The notes beneath the pieces were generated by a model. It saw only the letters and a program-made list of their open reading frames with translations. It searched no databases and had not been told where the DNA came from. Source: an uncultured Turicimonas sp. (GTDB taxonomy: Bacteria; Pseudomonadota; Gammaproteobacteria; Burkholderiales; Burkholderiaceae_F). From it: a stretch of 32,018 nucleotides of DNA. Location: positions 1 to 32,018 of the forward strand of contig CANTYJ010000096.1 of the NCBI GenBank assembly GCA_947854175.1, written 5' to 3'. How positions within the stretch are numbered: position 1 is the stretch's first letter; each line of letters begins with the position of its first letter. Made by a program: the position numbers and the translations under genes. Positions 25,420 to 32,018 of the stretch are shown here, one piece after another.

Positions 25420-26745
25420 ATGGCAAATATAAGTTTTCCACATATAACCGAACTTTCTTTAAAAAAAGAGTTAATTCGTAATAGAACTTTCTTTCTCAAA
25501 ATAGATAAAACTAAACGAAGTAGAAAATCCACCAATCCAATCAACCTAGAAAAAGAAATTGACTCTATCGTCCAAGATGGCATTCAGGCTTTTAACTCTG
25601 ATTCTATCGATTTGATTTTAAGAAAAATAAAAGGAAACAATGTCTATTCTTATAAAAACTTAGGAACGAAGTTGGTTGATAAGTTAATTACAAGGTACTT
25701 GAAGGACTATTTTGAGTTAGCAACTCCCTCTAGAAACGATATGGTTGATGTTTTGCTAAGCCATCTACAAGAACCTTCTGAATATAGAATACATAGGCTA
25801 GACTTAAAAAAGTTTTACGAAAGTATCAATACTAATGAATTACTGCATAAGCTGAAAACCACGGACTTGCAACTTCAACATATTAATTTCATAAAAAACA
25901 ATATTCTCCTTAAAAACGGTTATGGAATAAAAAGAGGTCTGCCCTTGAGCAATGTTCTTTCAGAAATATGCTTAAAGGAGCTAGACTCTATTTTTCAAGA
26001 AACAGAAGGGATTTTCTTCTATAAACGATTTGTCGACGACATAATCATTATTTCCGATCTAAAGAAAAAATTTGAAGTCAAATCTGATCCAAACATTAAA
26101 AGCTTTTTAACGAAATTCAGCTTGGATTTCCACAGTGATAAAACGAAATTTCTTGAAGAAGATGTCCTTAGCTTTGACAACAAAAACAGCTGTAGTACAG
26201 CAACAAGCATTAGAAAGCACATAGAATTCGATTTGTTAGGTTACCATTTTAGAGTTGCAAATGTAATAAAGAATAATTCCAGAGCACAAAACTACTTTAA
26301 GAAAAATGGCCTTCGTTATCTAGAAATTGACTTATCCGACAAAACATTTAATAAAATTAAGCGTAAACTAAGTGCAAGCTTTTCGGCTTACCACAAACTA
26401 CCTCACTATAGGTCCAGGATAACAAAATTCAAGTTGCTTGACCAAAGGATTTCTTTTTTGACCAGTAATTACAGGCTTTTTAATCAAACTAAAAAAGTGA
26501 ATTTTATAAATGGAATCTATTTTGGCTTCCGATCGGTCAACAAACAAAAGAAACTACTTGAACTTGATAAATACTTACATTACTTAATCGGAAGAGAGAA
26601 GCGTAACACCAGTAGTGTTGCAGAAAAGAAAAAACTTGACAAATTAAATCGACACTCTTTTCAAAAAGGATTTGAACATAAAATATTCAATCACTTTTCT
26701 ATTCATTTACTAAAAGAAATAAGAAAATGCTGGAGTCAAATATGA
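25420..26745 (+). CDS. drt3a: Defence-associated reverse transcriptase Drt3a (UG3-like)
   Basis: 441 aa. RT motifs in order: HRLDLKKFYESIN (about 125-137, catalytic Asp128), GYGIKRGLPLSNVLSEI (167-183), and YKRFVDDIIIIS (201-212) with Asp206-Asp207 in F-V-D-D instead of the common Y-x-D-D. SDKTKFL follows as motif E-like, then about 200 basic residues as thumb and C-terminal region. It lacks maturase or group II intron domains. It is immediately followed by a second, different RT with a 4-nt overlap. Two adjacent RTs of this kind define type 3 defence-associated reverse transcriptase systems (UG3 + UG8 + noncoding RNA). The start at ATG 25420 has only a weak ribosome site. Confidence 0.8.
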   Translation: MANISFPHITELSLKKELIRNRTFFLKIDKTKRSRKSTNPINLEKEIDSIVQDGIQAFNSDSIDLILRKIKGNNVYSYKNLGTKLVDKLITRYLKDYFELATPSRNDMVDVLLSHLQEPSEYRIHRLDLKKFYESINTNELLHKLKTTDLQLQHINFIKNNILLKNGYGIKRGLPLSNVLSEICLKELDSIFQETEGIFFYKRFVDDIIIISDLKKKFEVKSDPNIKSFLTKFSLDFHSDKTKFLEEDVLSFDNKNSCSTATSIRKHIEFDLLGYHFRVANVIKNNSRAQNYFKKNGLRYLEIDLSDKTFNKIKRKLSASFSAYHKLPHYRSRITKFKLLDQRISFLTSNYRLFNQTKKVNFINGIYFGFRSVNKQKKLLELDKYLHYLIGREKRNTSSVAEKKKLDKLNRHSFQKGFEHKIFNHFSIHLLKEIRKCWSQI

Positions 26746-28760
26746 AGAAAAAATATAAAATTAAAAAAAATGATTTTCTTCGCCCTCTTTTAACAGAAGT
26801 ACTACCCTACGAAACCCCGTTATCTTTCTCTAATCTAGGCTTTTACAACACTATAAAAGTTATTTTAAATAACCTTAAAGATTCGACCAATGAAAGGTTT
26901 TTGGAGTACCTTGGCTTGACAAAGCCAGATATATTACTCGGAGAAGAGTACGATGCCGACATATATAAAAAAAACTATCGGGACAAAACTCCTTTGATTT
27001 ACTCCATTAAAAGGGGCAATGGCAATAAAAGGTTTCTTGCAATTCCTCACCCTGTTTCACAACTACTGGTTTGCTTGTTTTATAGTAGCTATTCTCAATC
27101 GCTTGTTTATTTCTGCTCTAAAAGCTCATTCAGCCTTAGATTCCCATATAAAGTCGCAACCTCTTATTACGCCTTCTCTGGATCGAAAGACTTTTCACGT
27201 TTTAAAACAGAAGTCAGTGTCCAAGATTTAAATGAAGACTCACAACGTTATGCTGCAAGCTATTTTGCTTATAGACCTTACACGAGATTATTTCACTACA
27301 TTAACAGTGAGGATTTTTTTGAAACTGAATTAAAATTCCGATTTCTTAGAAAGTTAGATATTTCCAATTGTTTTGACAATATATACACCCACGCAATTTC
27401 TTGGGCAACAAAAAACAAAGAATCAGCAAAAAAATCAAGAAATGTGCGAGGTTTTGGAAATGAATTTGATAAGTTAATGAGGTCTTCAAATTCAGGCGAG
27501 ACTTTTGGGATTATAATAGGACCGGAAGTTAGCCGAATCTTTGCAGAAATAATCCTCCAATCTATCGACTTAAAAATTTTGAAAAGACTTAAAGCGTTAG
27601 GTTTCAGCCCGGAGGATTACTCTATAAAAAGGTATGTTGATGACTATTTTATTTACACTCATACAGAAGAGTCTTCTTTAATTGTTAAGTCTGTTTTGAT
27701 AGAGACCTGTAAAGAGTACAAACTCAACTTAAATACTCAAAAAGAGACTTTCCTTAAGAGCCCTTTTGCCACAACAGAAACTGCTGCTATCGAGAGAGCC
27801 CGTATCGTTTTGAAATATTTTTATTCCAGTTTCTTAAAAAAAGACAACGATAAAAAAACAATCCACCCTAAAAAAATCTGGGCCATTGAAAACCTTGTAC
27901 ATTCTTTCGGGAATAAAGTTAAAAGTATTACTAAAGAACTGAATGTCGATATATCGAAAATCTCATCTTTTTTAATCGGAAGTTTGTGTCAAAAAATAAT
28001 AGTTTTGGTTCGAAATAAAAAACTTACCTCTACAGATTTACCAGATTATGAGGCAGCTTTGGAGGTTCTTTTACGTTCCGTCTTTTATGTATATGAATTA
28101 TCTCCAAACGTTTCGGCTTCGTTTAACGTAAGTTTGTCCGTTACCCTTTCTGTTCGTTTCCTAGCTAGAAAAAAGAAAAATGAGCTATACAAACAAAAGA
28201 TGAATTTTTTGGTATTTTCATTGATTAGTTCTTTTCTAAAAAATCAGTTAAATCTCAATAAATCTAAACAAGACAATGATGAATCTTTAGAAACAATTAA
28301 TCTTTTAATAACTTTGAAAGAAGTTAAGCCCTTTTTTTCTCTATCCGACAACTTAATTCTCGACTATTACAAGAATTTCAAGAAAGGTGGCACAAAGGAT
28401 TATTTCTTGCTTACTTCAATATTATTTTATATTGAAAAAGATAAACAATATCAAGACATTAAACTTTCCTTGATTAAAGAAATAAACAAAACATTTGACA
28501 ATTGGGAAAAACTCTCTGGAGATGAAGAAGCTAAATTGAAACTGTCGGAGGATTGTCAACAACTACTTTATGTGTTCGATCTTTTAGCTTGTCCCTTCAT
28601 CCCAGCAAAAAAAAGGGAAGAATGGTCAAATAAAATTTTTCCTGTAGCTGAGAAAGAATATTTTCACAACATAATTAAAAAAAATACCTGGTTTACAAAT
28701 TGGAAGGAAACAGATTTGCTCAATTTGTTAGAAAAGAAGAGGAAGCAGATTGTATACTAA
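26742..28760 (+). CDS. drt3b: Defence-associated reverse transcriptase Drt3b (UG8-like)
   Basis: 672 aa from ATG 26742, which overlaps the drt3a stop as ATGA and has GGAG 6 nt upstream; the upstream ATG 26727 is less likely. RT motifs (numbered from 26727): RKLDISNCFDNIYTHAI (208-224), FGIIIGPEVSRIFAEIIL (260-277), KRYVDDYFIY (301-310) with the Asp pair 305-306. Before these, NKRFLAIPHPVSQLLVCL (100-117) is RT motif 1-2. After the palm about 300 helical residues form a large C-terminal domain with no known name. Translation is coupled to drt3a. The pair should make DNA on infection and stop phage growth. Confidence 0.8.
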   Translation: MKKKYKIKKNDFLRPLLTEVLPYETPLSFSNLGFYNTIKVILNNLKDSTNERFLEYLGLTKPDILLGEEYDADIYKKNYRDKTPLIYSIKRGNGNKRFLAIPHPVSQLLVCLFYSSYSQSLVYFCSKSSFSLRFPYKVATSYYAFSGSKDFSRFKTEVSVQDLNEDSQRYAASYFAYRPYTRLFHYINSEDFFETELKFRFLRKLDISNCFDNIYTHAISWATKNKESAKKSRNVRGFGNEFDKLMRSSNSGETFGIIIGPEVSRIFAEIILQSIDLKILKRLKALGFSPEDYSIKRYVDDYFIYTHTEESSLIVKSVLIETCKEYKLNLNTQKETFLKSPFATTETAAIERARIVLKYFYSSFLKKDNDKKTIHPKKIWAIENLVHSFGNKVKSITKELNVDISKISSFLIGSLCQKIIVLVRNKKLTSTDLPDYEAALEVLLRSVFYVYELSPNVSASFNVSLSVTLSVRFLARKKKNELYKQKMNFLVFSLISSFLKNQLNLNKSKQDNDESLETINLLITLKEVKPFFSLSDNLILDYYKNFKKGGTKDYFLLTSILFYIEKDKQYQDIKLSLIKEINKTFDNWEKLSGDEEAKLKLSEDCQQLLYVFDLLACPFIPAKKREEWSNKIFPVAEKEYFHNIIKKNTWFTNWKETDLLNLLEKKRKQIVY

Positions 28761-28930
28761 TTTTTTCCCACAGGAATAATCTTATCAACTATAATCCCAC
28801 GAGGGAGGACTAGCAATTCTCGACGGAGTTTAAATTCCTGACGGTAAGGGGTTAGCCCCTTGACCCTATTCCACACACACAGAACATAGTTCTCCCACCT
28901 TTTAGCCTTTCGCAAGAAATATAATTCACA
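28761..28930 (+). ncRNA. Candidate DRT3 noncoding RNA with an (AC)4A run
   Basis: Directly after drt3b there is a non-coding, structured stretch. AAGGGG-TTAG-CCCCTT (28846-28861) is a perfect hairpin. ACACACACA (28873-28881) follows in a single-stranded position. AGAAC-ATA-GTTCT (28881-28893) is a hairpin starting on its last base. GGGAG (28803-28807) can pair with CTCCC (28892-28896) to close the whole. DRT3 systems carry a noncoding RNA; as I recall, an AC-repeat template in it is used to make GT-repeat DNA. The boundaries are guesses. Confidence 0.65.
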
Positions 28931-29329
28931 ACTTCGTTTTAGACTGATTTAATACATCATAGGTAGTTAGCCTTAGTTATTTAGAGAAAATACCTTATGT
29001 TGAGTAACGATAAAAATTCATAATAAAGAAAAAATTAATTGGTTATTGATCAAACACCTCCAGTCTGATAATCTCTCTGCCAGTTTAATTCAAGATAACA
29101 AAACAAATTCCAGTTTTTTCTTGAGTATGTAATGCTAATCAAGCCTTATAGTGATCCGCATTACCTTATTTTGAATACAACCATGTCTATTTTTCAATAT
29201 AATCGGATGGCTTTTTCATAATTCCGACAACTCATCTGAAATAAGCCGCGCTATGGCTTCATTAATTTCTTAAATGGGCTCCCAAACAATCCCGCGCAGT
29301 AGTTCTGTCAAGCGCTGAGCAGTATAAAT
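28931..29329. other. Intergenic sequence between the RT operon and the IS21-type element
   Basis: No gene is seen. On the minus strand near 29215-29260 a short open stretch reads EINEAIARLISDELSEL before a stop and looks like the tail of a lost protein. The rest is AT-rich without recognisable features. Confidence 0.3.
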
Positions 29330-29477
29330 GGTAACGGAACGAAGTGAGGTTACCGTATTATGCCTGCGAACGCCCTTGACAACCTCAATAAAGTACGCTG
29401 TCTGTCAGGGGGCAGAGAGAGCTGCCCCTTGACGACAGAGGGCGACTCGCTCCTAGGTCCCTCACGGGACCTAGGCG
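29330..29477. repeat. Cluster of three strong hairpins beside the istB end
   Basis: GGTAAC/GTTACC (29330-29335, 29349-29354); a long stem with core GGGGCAG-AGAGAG-CTGCCCC (29411-29430) extended outward by near-complementary TGTC-GTCA flanks; and CCTAGGTCCC-TCAC-GGGACCTAGG (29454-29477), a perfect 10-bp stem. They lie past the istB stop and may include the element's end, transcription blocks, or transposase sites. The exact terminal repeat could not be located. Confidence 0.55.
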
Positions 29478-29494
29478 GGGGTCAGGAGGTGGTT

Positions 29495-30292
29495 TTAGTC
29501 CTTTCTTCTCTCTCTCATCGAGGACCCTTTGAGTTCAATACATTGGCTACTGTTTACTATTCTGTCCATAATAGCGTCAGCCCTTGTTTTATTAACAATA
29601 TTCTTATTGCTTTGGAAATTTGCGTACCAATCATCCATCGGGAATTGACTGGTGATTATCAGAAATGCCCTCTCGTATCTGATATCAATTAAATCCAGGA
29701 AATCTTCGAGAACCTGTTCTGACACAATCTGGAAATTAAAATCATCAATAAGGAGGACCTTATACTTGTTAAAGCTCTCTTTATACTTGCTGATTCTCTT
29801 TTCTTCCCTAGCCAGCTCAAGCTCATCAAATAAATGGTTAGCGCGAATGTACTTTCCTTTATATCCAAGCTCAAGCGCTTGTTTAAGAAGTGATTTAGCA
29901 ATAAAAGTTTTGCCGGTACCAGCCTTTCCGGTAATTACGAACCAGGCTTTCCGCTCATTTTCCAGCCATCTGCCTTTTGCTAATTCTTTCATCAAAGCTT
30001 GATCCAAATGCCGTTCATCAGAATAGATGATGTTTTCCATGCTGACGGTCTTGTCATCAATTTTTGATTCTTTCAATACTCTTTCAGTTCTTCTCTTCTT
30101 TTTTTCTAAAAGTTCTGGCTGTAAAATCAATGCTAACCTTTCTGCAAAATCCATTCCGTAATAGGCAGGCTCTTTTGATTGAGCAATGAATGCATCCCTG
30201 GCTACCGATAGCTTCAGCTCATTGAACTTGTCGACGACGGTTTGGAATGCAGGTTGAGAATCACCAATATCATTAACCTTCTTAGTTTTCAT
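29495..30292 (-). CDS. istB: IS21 transposition helper ATPase IstB
   Basis: 265 aa, normal for the family. Walker A is ITGKAGTGKTFIAK (about residues 119-132), Walker B is VLLIDDFNF, and sensor 1 is LIITSQFPMDDWY. The N-terminal helical region carries the family stretches LKLSVARDAF and MDFAERLALIL, and the end has DAIMDRIVNSSQCIELKG. IstB binds target DNA as an ATP-driven oligomer and activates the transposase IstA. SD AAGGAG lies 8 nt upstream of ATG 30292; the gene overlaps the end of istA by 11 nt, so it is translated by coupling. Confidence 0.92.
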   Translation of the reverse strand: MKTKKVNDIGDSQPAFQTVVDKFNELKLSVARDAFIAQSKEPAYYGMDFAERLALILQPELLEKKKRRTERVLKESKIDDKTVSMENIIYSDERHLDQALMKELAKGRWLENERKAWFVITGKAGTGKTFIAKSLLKQALELGYKGKYIRANHLFDELELAREEKRISKYKESFNKYKVLLIDDFNFQIVSEQVLEDFLDLIDIRYERAFLIITSQFPMDDWYANFQSNKNIVNKTRADAIMDRIVNSSQCIELKGSSMRERRKD

Positions 30293-31913
30293 CGCTGTTC
30301 TCCTTTTCTTTTTTAGTCTGTTTGCGCTTGTTTTTGATCAATTCTTGGTAGTATTTTTCGCCTCTTAATTCCGAGGGTTGGATAGATAATGAGGTTGCCG
30401 GGCCGATTTTCTTTTTCTTTGCCACCACAGTTTCAAAACCATCGGATATTTCTTTGAATCTCTGGAAAGTGACAACATGAATTTTCAGGACCTGTAGACA
30501 TATTTGCTTGAGAGTTTCAGGTTCAAATTTGGAAGCCAAGACAATTAAGCCATTGAGATGTCTTTTAGCGAAACTATTGTTGAGTTTGGCGACATACTCA
30601 CCAACCTGACGCAACTCCGGGCCGAATCGTTTTTCGATTCTGGCCAACAACTCCTCTTTGCTTTCTGCATATCTTTTCAGTGCCTCAGGGAGATCCTCCG
30701 GCGTAGTAGGGCTTGTTTGAGAAGGACTGGAATTGTCAATGATTTTCTTTCCAATACATTCTCCGGTTTCCATCACATAGACACTGGCAAGATTCTGCTT
30801 GTAATCAAGAAATACTTGTACCTTCCTGCCAACATAACCATATTGCACCGGATATCTTTTGTTCTGATACCTGACAAGATTGCCTTTCTGTACCTTACGG
30901 ATAAAAGTTATGCAATTTGGATGGTACTCAACCAGAGGCAAAGCTCTGAGCAGATGCTCTTCTTCTGTTTCAAAACGCACTGTTCTGTTTAAGTTTGGAC
31001 GTTCTGAATATGGTCGTAGATTGAACTCTTTAATTTTTTCCAACAGTAGATTATTTGCTTGTTGACGCGATGTTATGCGTAAAGATGAAAGAGAAGGCAG
31101 AATATGCTTCTGTACTAATCCTACAGCCCTCTCGCAAGAGCCTTTGTCCTTGGGTTTGCCGGGACGAGTAGGATAAGCAACTATGGAATACTGTTCACAG
31201 AAATTTTTAAATTCGGAACAAATCTTGGGATTGTAATTGTCTGCCTCTAAAACAAGACTAGTGGAGTTATCAAGCCATAACTCTTTGGTAACACCATCAA
31301 TAAAACTAAACCAGGCAGCAATGGCTTCAAGCCAGTCACTCCTTGTTTGCCTATATGTTGCATAAGCAAACATGTAATGAGAGTACGGCAAGACTGCAAC
31401 AAAGATATCCAGTTTTGTCTTTTGTCCGTTACCTTCACAGATTTCAAATTTATCTCCGCAGTAATCAATCATCTAGATTTCTCCGGGGATGTAACTGTTG
31501 GATATACAGAGCTCTTTTGTCTCTACTGAAACAGATTTTCTGAGCTTCTTGTATTCTCTGTAGAAACTGGAAGGACTTAGAATTGGGATGCCTTCAGGGG
31601 CTTTGTCCTTATATTTTTGATAAAGCCCTCTTAGGGAGTTGGAAGATTTTTCTGCCTCGGGAATAATTTCTTCCCAATCGGGAATAAAAACTTCTTTTGG
31701 GAGCCGCCTGTCACAAAACAGACGTTGGTATATCTCTTCGTCAGTCATCTCTCTTAAATCAACATAATTAAGATGAGCTTTCTGACATTTCCGGCTCCAA
31801 TCATAGAGGGTAGATCTTGGAAGGTCGAGTTCTTTAGAAATGCTGCTAAAAGTACGACCACTATTGAGCATTCTTATTAGCTCTTTTAGTTTGAATATTT
31901 GATTTATATCCAT
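30282..31913 (-). pseudogene. istA: IS21 transposase IstA interrupted by one in-frame TAG
   Basis: From ATG 31913 (SD AAGGA 7 nt upstream) the frame runs through an N-terminal helix-turn-helix (FKLKELIRMLNSG, SISKELDLPRSTLYDWSRKC) to YIPGEI, then TAG at 31473-31475. The next codon is ATG and the same frame continues for 396 aa through the rve core: Asp in MIDYCGD, Asp in LWLDNSTSL, Glu in GSCERAVG, and a basic C-terminus. Without the stop it would be about 543 aa, near the usual IstA size. The TAG falls just before the first catalytic Asp. It is either a nonsense mutation, readthrough, or a split of DNA-binding and catalytic parts into two polypeptides. No ribosome site is visible before the second ATG. 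Confidence 0.8.
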
Positions 31914-31931
31914 ATTTTTTTCCTTATAAAA

Positions 31932-31981
31932 CCGCAAGTTGCGGCATTAAAATTTTCTCAAAGCATTGTTCTGAAAATTTT
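31932..31981. promoter_or_regulatory. Inverted repeats upstream of istA
   Basis: CCGCAA-G-TTGCGG (31932-31944) is a perfect palindrome, and AAAATTTTC (31949-31957) mirrors GAAAATTTT (31973-31981). They lie 20-70 bases upstream of the istA start and may be transposase-binding sites or a promoter-proximal control region. To the window end (32018) nothing else is recognised. Confidence 0.5.
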
Positions 31982-32018
31982 GTTGCCGGTAAAAGAACGA
32001 CGTTGTCAGTGGCTGCGG

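Larger units (their letters stand above)
29495..31937 (-). mobile_element. IS21-family insertion sequence
   Basis: istA (interrupted) and istB are arranged head to tail with an 11-nt overlap, the standard IS21 layout. Neither terminal inverted repeat is resolved: the downstream end probably lies in the hairpin cluster 29330-29490, and the upstream end lies between 31938 and the window edge or beyond. The element borders the defence genes and may have moved with them. Confidence 0.75.

Noticed and set aside
1..32018. CRISPR array or rRNA/tRNA genes
   Set aside because: No regularly spaced direct repeats and no rRNA or tRNA signatures were seen on either strand.
29401..32018. Defined terminal inverted repeats of the IS21-type element
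   Set aside because: TGTCAG occurs near both sides but in the same orientation, so it does not form the expected inverted ends.

Overview
This AT-rich bacterial window looks like a gut-type betaproteobacterium of the Sutterellaceae (Sutterella/Parasutterella-like). The evidence is two paralogous Tat-exported fumarate-reductase-like flavoproteins controlled by a TtrS/TtrR-like two-component system, a DcuC-type C4-dicarboxylate carrier, and LysR regulation. The genus is an inference. The window is mostly accessory DNA in which defence genes, mobile elements and decayed genes surround two intact metabolic blocks.

Layout. 1-59 is the last strand of an outer-membrane beta-barrel gene, followed by a terminator. 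221-784 (-) is a flavodoxin-fold NAD(P)H oxidoreductase. 1400-1720 is a hairpin-rich stretch of unknown identity, directly upstream of a tyrosine recombinase (1730-3220). 3451-4421 is a dead AbiD/F-type abortive-infection gene with a terminator-like hairpin RNA candidate in front. 4510-5523 (-) is an unknown protein, divergent from a three-gene operon (5765-9549): an RloA-type ABC ATPase, an RloB-type Toprim protein, and a double-domain ClpP/SDH-like protease. 9910-12735 (-) is dcuC plus an amidohydrolase, divergent from a LysR regulator (12853-13815) with two palindromes in the shared promoter. 13816-14801 holds an IS66-like transposase relic. 14802-20255 (-) is an operon of sensor kinase, response regulator and two Tat flavoproteins.

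20843-24936 encodes a very large HigA-type HTH plus nuclease-like protein. It is split by a frameshift at an A10 run and has a palindromic operator. 25420-28760 is a two-reverse-transcriptase operon matching DRT3 (drt3a/drt3b). The DNA just downstream is structured and carries an (AC)4A run, a good candidate for the DRT3 noncoding RNA. 29495-31913 (-) is an IS21-family element (istB, istA) whose istA has an in-frame stop.

The strongest candidates for undescribed biology are the RloA-RloB-protease trio, the AC-repeat RNA of the DRT3 locus, and the poly-A-split HTH/nuclease giant. All functions are predicted from sequence reading alone; no database search was run.
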